Source of the DNA: Persicitalea jodogahamensis | GTDB lineage: Bacteria > Bacteroidota > Bacteroidia > Cytophagales > Spirosomataceae | NCBI RefSeq assembly: GCF_014651615.1 | Contig: NZ_BMXF01000004.1 | Span: forward strand, 1-64,000 | Reading direction: 5' to 3' | Length of the DNA: 64,000 nt | Shown: one piece after another, positions 54,372 through 63,633 of the stretch | How positions within the stretch are numbered: position 1 is the stretch's first letter | Layout: each line of letters begins with the position of its first letter | Made by a program: the position numbers and the translations under genes | The notes under the pieces: generated by a model | What the model was told of the DNA's origin: nothing | The model's input: the letters and a program-made list of their open reading frames with translations, nothing else | The model's database searches: none

Positions 54372-55139
54372 GTGCGCAAATTTGGATTTAAAGCTACGCT
54401 AATTGGGGTAGGGGTATTGCTGGTTGTTGCCTGTTCGAGGCCCAACGATAAAGTAGTCGTTGCAACGGCAGCCAATGTTCAGTTTGTGATGCAGGCGTTG
54501 CAAAAGGAATTCGAAAAGCAGACAGACACCCGACTGGAAATCGTTGTAGGTTCATCGGGTAAGCTGACGGCCCAAATCCGCGAAGGGGCCCCATTCGATT
54601 TGTTTGTGTCTGCCGACACGCGCTATCCGCAGGAAATATTTGACAACGGCGGAGCGGAAACACGCCCTCGGGTGTATGCCCGGGGAGCCCTGGTACTTTG
54701 GGCAAGTGACTCCACAATCACTCCTGATATCCAGAGGCTTGCCGACCCTGAAATAAAAAAAATCGCATTGGCTAACCCCGAAACTGCACCGTACGGCACA
54801 GCGGCCGTGCAGGTACTTAACAAAGCCGGACTGTACAATCAGGTAAAAAGCAAGCTGGTGTATGGCGAAAGCATCGCCCAGACTACCCAGTACATAGCCG
54901 CGGGCGCGGCAGAAATGGGGTTTACGGCATTATCCATGGTACTTTCACCCGAAATAAAAGGGCAGGGCCGTTGGAGTGAGCTGGATTCCGCTGACTATTC
55001 GCCAATAAATCAGGCGGCGATTCTTTTAAAACACAGCGAATCTTCACCTAAGAAACAGAAAAGTCAGGAATTTTATGATTTTCTGTATTCCGAGCAAGCG
55101 AAGGCTCTGTTTCGGAAATATGGGTACTGGGTCGAGTGA
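54372..55139 (+). CDS. modA: Molybdate ABC transporter substrate-binding lipoprotein
   Basis: The 255-residue protein has a lipoprotein signal (lipobox VVAC, Cys about residue 17) and the ModA pattern: VVATAANVQFVMQALQKEFEKQT, VVGSSGKLTAQIREGAPFDLFVSADTRYPQ, and LANPETAPYGTAAVQVLNK. The start is GTG at 54372; an ATG at 54362 is out of frame. It binds molybdate or tungstate outside the inner membrane and delivers it to ModBC. A 48-bp gap leads to modB. Confidence 0.93.
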   Translation: MRKFGFKATLIGVGVLLVVACSRPNDKVVVATAANVQFVMQALQKEFEKQTDTRLEIVVGSSGKLTAQIREGAPFDLFVSADTRYPQEIFDNGGAETRPRVYARGALVLWASDSTITPDIQRLADPEIKKIALANPETAPYGTAAVQVLNKAGLYNQVKSKLVYGESIAQTTQYIAAGAAEMGFTALSMVLSPEIKGQGRWSELDSADYSPINQAAILLKHSESSPKKQKSQEFYDFLYSEQAKALFRKYGYWVE

Positions 55140-55187
55140 ATCATGTTTAGTGTCAAAGTACCAAAGTGAAACTACGAATGCTGGAAG

Positions 55188-55862
55188 ATGAATTTTGAGC
55201 CCCTGGTACTTACTTTCAAGCTGGCGTCGATTGCAACGCTGATTTTGTTTGGTTTGGCTTTGCCCTTGTCTTACTGGCTGGCGTACAGCCGTTTTCGGGG
55301 AAAAGTGCTGGTAGAGGCAATCATCGGCATGCCACTCGTGCTGCCACCCTCTGTGCTTGGGTTTTATCTTTTGCTGGCGTTTAGCCCGGGCTATTTTTTT
55401 GGCGCCTGGATAGAGGAGATAATAGGTCTCAGACTGGTTTTCTCATTTCCGGGGCTGGTGGTGGCATCGGTCATCTACAGTCTGCCGTTTATGGTATATC
55501 CTCTGCAGGCGGGTTTGCAGGCTTTACCTGTATCATTACGCGAGGCTTCGTATACTCTGGGAAAGACTCCCTGGACGACTTTTTTCAAAGTACTGCTTCC
55601 CAATGCCAAGTCGGCGATCCTTACGGCCATCGTTTTGACTTTTGCCCATACCGTCGGCGAGTTTGGCGTAGTACTCATGATCGGTGGGAACATTCCCGGC
55701 GTGACGAGGGTGGCATCCCTGGCAATTTACAACGAGGTAGAAGCCCTCAACTACTCAGCTGCCAACCAGTATGCGCTCGTGCTTTTTGTGATTACCTTTG
55801 CCATTCTGCTGTTGGTTTATTCCGTGAACAATCGCCTTTTCCGTGTCCGACACCCCGCTTGA
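55188..55862 (+). CDS. modB: Molybdate ABC transporter permease
   Basis: The 224-residue inner-membrane permease has five to six helices and the EAA loop that contacts the ATPase (EASYTLGKTPWTTFFKVLLPNA). The conserved stretch AHTVGEFGVVLMIGGNIPG is typical of ModB. Its last 20 bp overlap the GTG start of modC, so translation is coupled. It starts at the ATG at 55188, 48 bp after modA. Confidence 0.94.
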   Translation: MNFEPLVLTFKLASIATLILFGLALPLSYWLAYSRFRGKVLVEAIIGMPLVLPPSVLGFYLLLAFSPGYFFGAWIEEIIGLRLVFSFPGLVVASVIYSLPFMVYPLQAGLQALPVSLREASYTLGKTPWTTFFKVLLPNAKSAILTAIVLTFAHTVGEFGVVLMIGGNIPGVTRVASLAIYNEVEALNYSAANQYALVLFVITFAILLLVYSVNNRLFRVRHPA

Positions 55863-56733
55863 ACTCCAATTATGTCACGACCTTCGCACCGCCGAAGGCC
55901 TTGTGACTCTGAACGTGGAATTGCGGTTGGAGCGCGGTTCGATCACCGCTTTGACCGGGCCTTCGGGAGTGGGGAAAACTACCCTTTTGCGTAGTATCGC
56001 TGGTCTGGTAAAGCCTCAGTCGGGACGAATAGCGTTTGGGCAGGAAGTTTGGTTTGATTCTGACAAACAGATTTTCAAGATTCCCCAACAGCGCCGGGTG
56101 GGCTTGGTTTTCCAGGATTATGCACTTTTTCCGCACCTTAACGTGCGCCAAAACGTATCTTTCGCTTTAAAAAAAGGAGAAGACCAGGGCCGTGTGGACG
56201 AACTGCTGCGAGAAGTTGAACTCACGAAGCTAGCCGACCGCCGCCCTCATCAGCTTTCCGGTGGACAGCAGCAACGTGTTGCGCTGGCCAGGGCTTTACT
56301 ACCCAATCCGGAACTACTGTTGCTGGATGAACCCCTCTCCGCGCTGGATCGCGCAATGCGACTGCGATTGCAGGATTATTTGTTAGAGATCCACCGCCGG
56401 TACCAACTTACCATACTTCTGGTTACCCACGATTTGGGCGAAATTTTCCGACTCGCCGATCAGGTGGTGAAAATGGATGAGGGGAAAATAATGAATCAGG
56501 GCACGCCTGAGCAGGTTTACACCAGCGAATTTGAACCATCCCCGGGCCCTGTACTTTACGGAGAAGTACTTTCCTGCCATGTTGAAAATGGCATGGCCAC
56601 AGTGCAGGCGCTGATAGATCAGAGGATTCACAAGTTCAGGTTATCAGCCGCTGAAGCAACCAGCCTGGTCGTCGGGCAACCTTTTGTACTGAGATATTCA
56701 GTAGACAAACCTGTGTTTGAAAAAGTACGCTGA
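55843..56733 (+). CDS. modC: Molybdate ABC transporter ATP-binding protein
   Basis: The 296-residue ATPase has Walker A GPSGVGKTTLL, the Q-loop VFQDYALFPHLNV, signature LSGGQQQRVALARAL and Walker B LLLLDEPLSALD. A short C-terminal region of about 70 residues may bind molybdate or regulate the ATPase. The GTG start at 55843 lies within the end of modB. It completes the modABC set; no molybdenum-cofactor or molybdoenzyme gene is nearby in this window. Confidence 0.94.
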   Translation: MSDTPLELQLCHDLRTAEGLVTLNVELRLERGSITALTGPSGVGKTTLLRSIAGLVKPQSGRIAFGQEVWFDSDKQIFKIPQQRRVGLVFQDYALFPHLNVRQNVSFALKKGEDQGRVDELLREVELTKLADRRPHQLSGGQQQRVALARALLPNPELLLLDEPLSALDRAMRLRLQDYLLEIHRRYQLTILLVTHDLGEIFRLADQVVKMDEGKIMNQGTPEQVYTSEFEPSPGPVLYGEVLSCHVENGMATVQALIDQRIHKFRLSAAEATSLVVGQPFVLRYSVDKPVFEKVR

Positions 56734-56759
56734 CAATCCGCCGGAAGGGGGCCGAAGTC

Positions 56760-58619
56760 TTATTTTAGAGGTAAAATCACGTGAAAAGTGGCTCCTTTCC
56801 CATATTCCGACTCAGCCCAAATTCGTCCCAGGTGATTTTCGACTACCTTCTTGCATAGTGCCAGCCCCACACCCGTTCCCGGGTAAGACTGCTTGCCATG
56901 CAGGCGTTTGAAGAGTTCGAAGATTTTTTCGGCGTACTGTGGTTCAAACCCAATTCCATTATCCTGAATGGTCAATTGGAAATATTTTTTTTTGCGTGAT
57001 AACCGCAATTGTTCAATTGCTTTTCCTGTCAGTGCCATGCACGATATACGTATCAGGGGTTTGCGATCAGGGATGGCGAACTTCACCGCATTATTGATAA
57101 GATTATAAAACAACTGGTGCATTTGCAACGGAATAGCCTCGATCGTGGGCAAATCCGCCACATCAAGTGTCGCAGACTTCTGCGCGATGAGTAGTTCAAG
57201 GTCACTTTGAATATCTACTATGATCTCATTCAAATTCACCCTAGTGAAGAGATCCTCACGGCTGGCGCTACTGAAATCCAGCAGATCCTTCAACAGATTG
57301 GACATTCTGTCCACTGAATCCATAATCCGGTCGAGCGATCCCTGGGAAGCAGAACTAAGGTTTTCGAAGTCAAGGAGTTTTATGCGCTCCGAAAATATCT
57401 TTATTTTTCGCAGCGGTTCCTGTAAGTCATGCGACGCGACGTAGTTGAATTGCTGGAGTTCATCATTTACGCTTCTTAAATGCTCGTTGGCGGTTTCCAG
57501 TTCGTGCGTCCGTTCGGCTACCTTCTGTTCCAGAGTGTCATTGGCAACCTTCTGGTCATGAATATCCGTGCAGGTTCCAAACCAACGTATGGTTTCGCCG
57601 GCCTCGTTGGTAAGCGCGGTGGCCCGGGCCAGCAGCCAGCGGTATTCTCCATCGGCCCTTTTCATCCGGTACTCTGTCTCGTAGCGTTCGCCAGTCTTCA
57701 GAGAATGATTCCATATTTGCCAGGTCCGGTCGACGTCGTCCGGATGCAGCAGTTTCGCCCATCCCGTGTCCTTGGTTTCCTGGTAGGTGAGGCCTGTAAA
57801 CTCATACCAGCGCTCATTGTAGAAATCGTGGTATCCCGTGGCGTCCGTCGTCCACACAAGCTGAGGCATAAAATCGGACATCTGCCGGAGCTGTGCTTCG
57901 CTCTGTTTCAGCACCTCCTCGGCCTTGACCTGGTCATGAACGTCAGTGTTTGTGCCGATCCACTGCTGAACCTTTCCCGCGCTGTCCTTTACCGGAAACA
58001 CCCTGGTCAGAAACCACCGGTAGTTTCCGTCTTTTCCCCGCAGTGGAAATGTCAACTCCCAGGGATCATCCTGTTGCCATGATTCCGTAGCGTATGCCAC
58101 TACCCGGTCCACGTGTTCCGGGTGGTGCACCTTTTGCCAACCCCATCCCTCCATTTCTTCAAGGGTAGTACCGGTGTATTCGTACCAACGGTCATTGTAC
58201 CAATGGATATAACCCTCGCGGTCGGCCATCCAGCCCAGCTGCGGGATGGCGTTCACCATAGTCAGAAATTGGGTCTGACCTTCTTCGATTTTCTTATTAT
58301 TGGTAATGTCGGAAACAAAAATGTTCATGCCCCGCGAAATAGGTCTCGCCCGCACGTAGTACCATTGGTCCACTACTTCGGAATAATACTCTATTGCATC
58401 CGATTGGCGGGATTCCATGCAGCGTTGGCAAAAATCGTACAATGGCGAGTCCAGCAGCATCGGGAACGCCTCCCACAGGGAGCGGGCTTTGATCTCGTCA
58501 TTAGGCAGGACACTCCAGTCGGCTGTCTTGCTATTCAGATGCAGGATGACCCAGGAAAAATCGACGGATACGAATGCATCCGACATACCTTCCACGGTTT
58601 CTTCGTAAATACTCTCCAA
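56760..58619 (-). CDS. Three-PAS sensor histidine kinase
   Basis: The 619-residue cytoplasmic kinase has no membrane helix. An atypical N-terminal PAS (about 5-120) is followed by two similar PAS/PAC units (IHWYNDRWYEYTG, with GNYRWFLTR, and FYNERWYEFTG, with GEYRWLLAR). The phospho-acceptor box is NYVASHDLQEPLRKIKIF, and the ATPase domain has NNAVKFAI, DNGIGFEPQY and GTGVGLALCKKVVENH. This phytochrome-like SHDLQEPLR box is shared with the other kinase at 48063. No response regulator is adjacent. Upstream, 58620-58735 separates it from the divergent SGNH hydrolase. Confidence 0.92.
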   Translation of the reverse strand: MESIYEETVEGMSDAFVSVDFSWVILHLNSKTADWSVLPNDEIKARSLWEAFPMLLDSPLYDFCQRCMESRQSDAIEYYSEVVDQWYYVRARPISRGMNIFVSDITNNKKIEEGQTQFLTMVNAIPQLGWMADREGYIHWYNDRWYEYTGTTLEEMEGWGWQKVHHPEHVDRVVAYATESWQQDDPWELTFPLRGKDGNYRWFLTRVFPVKDSAGKVQQWIGTNTDVHDQVKAEEVLKQSEAQLRQMSDFMPQLVWTTDATGYHDFYNERWYEFTGLTYQETKDTGWAKLLHPDDVDRTWQIWNHSLKTGERYETEYRMKRADGEYRWLLARATALTNEAGETIRWFGTCTDIHDQKVANDTLEQKVAERTHELETANEHLRSVNDELQQFNYVASHDLQEPLRKIKIFSERIKLLDFENLSSASQGSLDRIMDSVDRMSNLLKDLLDFSSASREDLFTRVNLNEIIVDIQSDLELLIAQKSATLDVADLPTIEAIPLQMHQLFYNLINNAVKFAIPDRKPLIRISCMALTGKAIEQLRLSRKKKYFQLTIQDNGIGFEPQYAEKIFELFKRLHGKQSYPGTGVGLALCKKVVENHLGRIWAESEYGKGATFHVILPLK

Positions 58620-58735
58620 TTCAGTGTGGGACAGGGTAGTCCTGATAGTTGGGTTAATAAAGGATTGCGACGATAGGTTAAAAGTAGTACATTCGTTTTA
58701 CCTATTCCTTTTTTTCTCCAAAATTCAGCTAATCG

Positions 58736-59422
58736 ATGCTTTCTTTTAAATCACTAAACCCCCTCTTCCTTATTCTGGCTCTGTTATTACCGCTCCTGGC
58801 CATGCGGGCTGACAAACCCCTGCGTGTGGTGTTCTTCGGAGACTCCATCACGCAAGCGGGGGTCGGCGAAACCGGCTATATCACCCAGCTTCGCGGTATG
58901 CTGAAAGAAAAGGGATTGGGGGATCAATACGAACTTATGGGTGCAGGCATAGGGGGCAACAAGGTCTATGATCTCTACCTGCGGATGGATGAAGATGTGC
59001 TGGCTAAAAAGCCCGATGTGGTTTTTATTTATGTGGGTATCAACGATGTGTGGCACAAAGCGACCCATGGTACAGGCACTGATTACGATAAGTTTGTGAA
59101 ATTTTACGAAGCCATTATCAAGAAATTGCAGGACAACAACATCCGGACGATACTCTGCACGCCTTCGGTCATTGGAGAGCGTGCCGATTACTCCAACCAA
59201 CAGGATGGCGACCTGAATCGCTACGCCAATGCCATTCGTGACCTGGCTAAAGAGCACGATTTGGGTTTGGTGGACTTGCGGAAGGATTTTCAGAACTACC
59301 TGGTGAAAAACAACAAAGACAACGTGGAGAAAGGCATCCTGACCCGCGACCGGGTTCACCTCACCGAGGCGGGGGATAAGTTTGTGGCGGAGGAAATGAT
59401 GGCGGGCCTATTGAAAAAATAG
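58736..59422 (+). CDS. Exported SGNH/GDSL hydrolase
   Basis: The 228-residue protein begins with a signal peptide ending near LLAMRA. Block I is VVFFGDSITQAGVGETGY, block III is FIYVGINDVWH, and block V is RVHLTEAGDKFVA with the Asp-x-x-His-like pair. It resembles esterases of the lysophospholipase L1 or rhamnogalacturonan acetylesterase group; the substrate is unknown. A hairpin follows between it and the convergent gene. Confidence 0.87.
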   Translation: MLSFKSLNPLFLILALLLPLLAMRADKPLRVVFFGDSITQAGVGETGYITQLRGMLKEKGLGDQYELMGAGIGGNKVYDLYLRMDEDVLAKKPDVVFIYVGINDVWHKATHGTGTDYDKFVKFYEAIIKKLQDNNIRTILCTPSVIGERADYSNQQDGDLNRYANAIRDLAKEHDLGLVDLRKDFQNYLVKNNKDNVEKGILTRDRVHLTEAGDKFVAEEMMAGLLKK

Positions 59423-59430
59423 TCACCTTG

Positions 59431-59467
59431 CTTTCGGCCCGGGCAGAATGTATGCCTAGGCCGAAAG
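59431..59467. terminator. Convergent terminator
   Basis: CTTTCGGCC (59431-59439) and GGCCGAAAG (59459-59467) form the outer stem, with an inner GGGCA/TGCCT helix. It overlaps the last codons of the leftward gene. Confidence 0.7.
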
Positions 59468-59878
59468 CGGGCCTTTGGTTCCATCACCCCACACTACCTT
59501 TTGATCCAGTAGTTCAACCCCAAAAAATATCAGCACCGCTGCCGCGATGTAAGGAAGGTAGGAACTGAATGCCTGAAACGACTTTGCCATTTCGGGAGAT
59601 AAGATCCAGGACATGAAAAAGCCGAGCAGCACGCTGAGAAATATACCTACAACAAGCAATAGATTCTGCCATTTCTTCGCTCTGGCCTCTTTTATTTCCA
59701 GCTGTGCCATAACCGTTTGGCTGAAACCAACCGGAACTTCAACGGCATCGAGCAGTGGGAAAGCTGCGAATAGCAGGGCGTAAAGACGGGCGTCCTCATT
59801 GGTGCGGGCAAGTTCTTCAAAAGCCTCCGGATCGTTTTCAAACAGATCCTGCAATTCTTCATCAGTCCAGTTTTTCAT
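59456..59878 (-). CDS. Two-helix membrane protein, candidate anti-sigma factor
   Basis: The 140-residue protein starts with an acidic cytoplasmic region (TDEELQDLFENDPEAFEELARTNEDA) and ends in two transmembrane helices (about 72-92 and 104-122). It follows the ECF sigma gene on the same strand with a 93-bp gap. Small acidic membrane proteins beside ECF sigma factors are commonly anti-sigma factors; the zinc-finger motif of the best-known class is absent, so that role is an inference from context. Confidence 0.7.
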   Translation of the reverse strand: MKNWTDEELQDLFENDPEAFEELARTNEDARLYALLFAAFPLLDAVEVPVGFSQTVMAQLEIKEARAKKWQNLLLVVGIFLSVLLGFFMSWILSPEMAKSFQAFSSYLPYIAAAVLIFFGVELLDQKVVWGDGTKGPLSA

Positions 59879-59971
59879 CAGTCTTTCTTTAACTTAAAAT
59901 CAGTGGTTGCCAGGCAGGATGTTCCGCCCGGTAAAGGTGATCACTCAATTCATCTTCTCTCCTTAAATTAT

Positions 59972-60538
59972 TCACCTTAACAAATGCTTTTTGCCGCGAA
60001 TGGCATCTTTTAGCATTTTCCGGCCGCGATACAGGTAGCTCTTCACCGTGCCCTCCGGAAAGCCACTTATTTCAACCAATTCGGCATAGCTCATTTCCTG
60101 AATGTGGAATAAATCAATTAGCGTTCGGTACGGTAAAGGTAACTTTTCGATAGCTTCATGAACTACCGCTTTCAACTCTTTTTCTTCCAGGTAGTTGGCG
60201 GGTGTTTCCTCGCTGAAACTCGTCAAATTTTCACCTAGTGCCTCATCCTGAATGTCAGCTGTATCTTGCAAAATATCCCGTTTCCGCAGGTGACTCAGAG
60301 CCTGATTGTACGCAATCTTAACGATCCAGGTCGAAAGCTTGGATTCATGGTTGAAAGTACCCAGCTTTTCGTAAACTTTAAGAAATGCCTCCTGACAAAT
60401 ATCCTCCGCATCCGGCCCGTTCCTGACAATTTTCCATATCACGCCGTAAACCAGCCGCTCATTTGACTTGATGAGCCACCGGAAGGCATGGCGGTCACCC
60501 GCCTGAATTCGCTTGATGAGGGTTTTGTCGTCGATCAT
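59972..60538 (-). CDS. ECF RNA polymerase sigma factor
   Basis: The 188-residue sigma-70 group IV protein has sigma2 with DAEDICQEAFLKVYEKL and FNHESKLSTWIVKIAYNQALSHLRK, and sigma4 with IEKLPLPYRTLIDLFHIQEMSYAELVEISGFPEGTVKSYLYRGRKML. It lacks the C-terminal extension of some subfamilies. It should recruit RNA polymerase to a stress or envelope regulon. The candidate anti-sigma protein follows, and upstream (60539-60680) lies the start of a divergent small membrane protein gene. Confidence 0.93.
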   Translation of the reverse strand: MIDDKTLIKRIQAGDRHAFRWLIKSNERLVYGVIWKIVRNGPDAEDICQEAFLKVYEKLGTFNHESKLSTWIVKIAYNQALSHLRKRDILQDTADIQDEALGENLTSFSEETPANYLEEKELKAVVHEAIEKLPLPYRTLIDLFHIQEMSYAELVEISGFPEGTVKSYLYRGRKMLKDAIRGKKHLLR

Positions 60539-60680
60539 ATTTTTCCGTTCGACGCAGACTTTGGCTACAGAGTTGCAGAAAAAAACATTTTCTTAAAAAA
60601 TAAGAAAAGCTGCAACCTTTCAAAAGTCGGCGGCGTCCAACGGAGGACAAACGAATTTCAACAATTTAATTTATAGAATC

Positions 60681-61040
60681 ATGGCTGGTATCATCGCAGT
60701 GACAATTCCAATCGCTACTACATTCATCTTATTCTGGGGTATCATTAATATCCTCCGCATAGTAAAAGAGTCCAATATAAAGGCCCGAATGGTGGAGCTT
60801 GGGCATCTCGAGCCCGACAAACAGTGGATAACCCAAAAAACGGCCAGCGTGGCCGACACCTACGCAAATCTGAAATACGGAATCTTACTCGTGAGTGTCG
60901 GTGCGGGGCTCGTCATTGTAAATGGCATGAACCTGGAAAACAACGGGCCCATCATTTTTGGATTGCTTGCTATTGTGGCAGGCGTGGGATTCCTGACTTA
61001 TTTTGCAATCATGAAGTACTTTTACAAGAAGGCTGATTGA
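60681..61040 (+). CDS. Small membrane protein of unknown function (DUF6249-like)
   Basis: The 119-residue protein has three hydrophobic segments (about 3-22, 69-86 and 94-112) and a basic soluble linker with NIKARMVELGH. It resembles the DUF6249 family seen in Bacteroidota; the match is by general layout. Divergent from the ECF sigma gene, which could control it, and convergent with the AlkA-like gene 7 bp away. Confidence 0.7.
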   Translation: MAGIIAVTIPIATTFILFWGIINILRIVKESNIKARMVELGHLEPDKQWITQKTASVADTYANLKYGILLVSVGAGLVIVNGMNLENNGPIIFGLLAIVAGVGFLTYFAIMKYFYKKAD

Positions 61041-61047
61041 GATGTAG

Positions 61048-61947
61048 TTACTGTATTGCCAGGCTTCGCCAGAGGTAGATTGTCAGGTAGGCTTCCCAGC
61101 CTTTGAAGTGATCAAAGACACTGGCTATTTCTAGGCGAGAGGGGCGCTTCGGTAAGCCCTTCAAGGCGGCCAGAGCGTTGTAAAGGCCAACATCACCGTA
61201 GGGCACCGAGGTGGGTACTTTCAAGGATTTCATCAGTGAATAATGGGCCGTCCATTCGCCCACCCCACGAAGCGAGGTTAGTTTTTGCACCTTTTCCTCA
61301 GTCGTTGGCAAGGCCATTAGTTGCGCTTTGGAAATCTCACCCGCCTCGAAAGCCTGCGCCACCCCGATCAGGTACTCGGCCTTACGGCCCGAAAACTGGA
61401 GCAGGCGCAGTTGCTCCACGGTTAGTGCCGCCAGGCAAGCCGGGGTAGGGAAGGCGTGAAAGACGTGGCCATCGCATGCAATGGGTGCTCCGGCTAATTC
61501 GACGATTCGCCTTTTTAGAGAATAAGCAAACGACAAATTGATCTGTTGTCCGATAATACTCCAGCAAAGTGCCTCAAATAAGTCAGGAATGCCCATGAGT
61601 CTCAAACCGTAGTAGTCGGTGGCCATATAGGCCAGATCGGCATCAGCTTTCAGGTATCTGTAAAAGGCAGATAGGTCGGTTTCCAGATCAAAAAAGGCGA
61701 CGACTTGCTCTCGCAAAGTCCCTTCTTCAATCAGGTCACCTCCCCGAAACTCTACCAGCAATTGATCGTGCTGCTGAGACACTTCCAGCAATGCAACCCG
61801 CTCGCCCACGCGGAAGGGTTTGATGACAGAATTGTCCGATACCCGATGCATGATGTCATCGTAGTTTCTATCCAGAAACCACAGGCACTCCCGAAAACTA
61901 AAAATCGGGGGTGTTGCTATTGTAAAACTACTTCCTCTATGGTTCAA
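61048..61947 (-). CDS. AlkA-type DNA-3-methyladenine glycosylase
   Basis: The 299-residue HhH-GPD glycosylase. FEALCWSIIGQQINLSFAYSLKRRIV is the typical base-flipping helix region, the helix-hairpin-helix is KLTSLRGVGEWTAHYSL, and the catalytic Asp is in VPYGDVGLYNAL. The N-terminal beta domain of AlkA is present. It removes alkylated purines from DNA. Gene order (next to the nucleotidyltransferase, 12 bp away) suggests co-transcription with it, though the functions do not clearly relate. Confidence 0.9.
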   Translation of the reverse strand: MNHRGSSFTIATPPIFSFRECLWFLDRNYDDIMHRVSDNSVIKPFRVGERVALLEVSQQHDQLLVEFRGGDLIEEGTLREQVVAFFDLETDLSAFYRYLKADADLAYMATDYYGLRLMGIPDLFEALCWSIIGQQINLSFAYSLKRRIVELAGAPIACDGHVFHAFPTPACLAALTVEQLRLLQFSGRKAEYLIGVAQAFEAGEISKAQLMALPTTEEKVQKLTSLRGVGEWTAHYSLMKSLKVPTSVPYGDVGLYNALAALKGLPKRPSRLEIASVFDHFKGWEAYLTIYLWRSLAIQ

Positions 61948-61959
61948 GCATCCTGCGAT

Positions 61960-62880
61960 TTATGATGCAGAGTCCCACAGCGCCTCGGGGTACTCCCCGG
62001 CAGTGTGCAGAGCACTCAATGCCGCCTGTACCGTAGGTTTGTCCTCGGGATACGTCACGCCGAACCAATCGGATTGGCTGGTGAATACGCGGCAATTGCC
62101 TTGATTGTGATAGATCAGGTTTGTGACAATCAGGGGGATGTAAAACTCAGCCTTGGGGTTGTCTGCATTCCTGAGTGCGAAATCATGAAATTGTGCTTCC
62201 ATTAATGGGAATGCAGCGGGTTTGAAGCCCCAGAAATTCATGGAAACGGGCGTGTAAGGCGGGAGCTCAGTGAGAATATCGTCTTCCTCGAAGTATATAT
62301 TGCCGACTTTATCGGGAAAAATCTTGGTGCGTTCAGTGACCGACGAAAGGTTGCCGTCGGCTTTCACAATACACACGCCACGAGACACGGTTCCATTTTC
62401 CGACAGCGTGCGCTTCAATTCATAGCCAATCATGGCATGCTGCGTGTCATCGGTATCGGTAGACAGGAACTCTGCCATTTTTGCAAACGATTCACGACCG
62501 TAAAAATCATCTGCGTTGATCACTGCGAATGGTTCGCTGGTCTGGGGCCAGGCGCACAGTGTGGCATGGCCGGTTCCCCAGGGCTTGGAACGCGTTACCT
62601 CGCCTAACTCCTCAGGTACATAGGACTGAATGCCTTGTATCGCAAAATCGTATTCGATTTTACCCCGAAGCCGAGGGGCAAAGGTCGCTTCCACATCGTC
62701 CTTGATTTCTTCCCGGACGATGAACACCACCTTGCCAAAACCGGCGCGAATGGCATCGTAAAGGGAGTAATCGATGATTGTTTCACCGTGAGGACCAAAC
62801 TGGTCAAGCTGCTTGACACCGCCATAGCGGCTGCCCATGCCGGCAGCAAGAATTAATAATGTGGGTTTCATTTGAGTCAA
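61960..62880 (-). CDS. Sugar-nucleotide-forming nucleotidyltransferase
   Basis: The 306-residue protein has the NTP-transferase motif LLILAAGMGSRYGGVKQLDQFG with the G-x-G-x-R-(Y)GG loop and the conserved Lys, followed by INADDFYGR (metal-binding Asp pair) and a lower domain with GVTYPEDKPTVQAAL. It belongs to the nucleotidyltransferase family that activates hexoses or related sugars as NDP-sugars. No cell-wall or polysaccharide gene is next to it, so the sugar is not identifiable. The start at 62880 is consistent with the family. Confidence 0.88.
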   Translation of the reverse strand: MTQMKPTLLILAAGMGSRYGGVKQLDQFGPHGETIIDYSLYDAIRAGFGKVVFIVREEIKDDVEATFAPRLRGKIEYDFAIQGIQSYVPEELGEVTRSKPWGTGHATLCAWPQTSEPFAVINADDFYGRESFAKMAEFLSTDTDDTQHAMIGYELKRTLSENGTVSRGVCIVKADGNLSSVTERTKIFPDKVGNIYFEEDDILTELPPYTPVSMNFWGFKPAAFPLMEAQFHDFALRNADNPKAEFYIPLIVTNLIYHNQGNCRVFTSQSDWFGVTYPEDKPTVQAALSALHTAGEYPEALWDSAS

Positions 62881-63073
62881 TTATGGATGAGTGATTGAGT
62901 GAATGGCAGAATAATAGCCCCCGAAGACGGCAGGCTGTCCTGATCTTCACAATTACAAAAAACGCAAATTGTCAGCGGAAATCTAATTTTTGAGGCTACA
63001 AAAGCTGTTAAAAAGGATTCTAAAGAAAGGGATTCTAGGTCAAATAACGATAAACTCTTTTTAAAGACTCAGG

Positions 63074-63110
63074 CATAAAAAAAGCGCCGCGTGGAAGCTC
63101 GCGACGCTTT
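63074..63110 (-). terminator. Terminator of the IscA-like gene
   Basis: AAAGCG with CGCTTT, extended by CGCG pairs, forms a stem whose minus-strand 3' side is a T-run. It starts 36 bp after the stop of the iron-sulfur gene. Confidence 0.85.
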
Positions 63111-63145
63111 AATCATTCTCACTTAACCAAAACCTTTTTCTAAAA

Positions 63146-63472
63146 TCAAACGGCGAAGCTCTCACCGCAACCGCAGGTGCGGGAAGCGTTGGGATTCACA
63201 AACTGAAAGCCCTTACCATTCAGACCATCGCTGAAATCAAGAATGGTGCCGGCCAGGTACAAGATACTTTTCTTGTCCACCACAATCCGGATGCCCTTAT
63301 CTTCAAAGACCATATCGGTTGGCTGGGTATTCGTGTCGAACTCTAAATTATACATGAGACCAGAGCAACCACCGCCCTCAACGCCCACACGGATGTGGTT
63401 TTCGTCGGTGCGGCCTTCTTCCTGGCGAAGGGTCTCGATTCTGTCTTTGGCTTTATCTGTTACCGTTACCAT
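63146..63472 (-). CDS. A-type iron-sulfur cluster carrier (IscA/ErpA-like)
   Basis: The 108-residue protein has the three conserved Cys of A-type carriers: one in VEGGGCSGLMYNLEF (Cys about residue 36) and two in RTCGCGESFAV at the C-terminus (about residues 101 and 103). It delivers 2Fe-2S or 4Fe-4S clusters to apoproteins. No other isc or suf gene is present here. A terminator follows directly. Confidence 0.93.
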   Translation of the reverse strand: MVTVTDKAKDRIETLRQEEGRTDENHIRVGVEGGGCSGLMYNLEFDTNTQPTDMVFEDKGIRIVVDKKSILYLAGTILDFSDGLNGKGFQFVNPNASRTCGCGESFAV

Positions 63473-63633
63473 AGTTTCTTCTTTTGGGATTCACTGGTAT
63501 TAACTTTTTTGGCAATGGGAAAGTTCAGCGGGACTCCCCATTAAAAAGATGGTGTGATTTATGGAAATATTGGTTGAAACTAACCTGCTGCTATACGCCC
63601 ACTTGCGTTAAAAAGAACCTCTGTGTGGTCCAG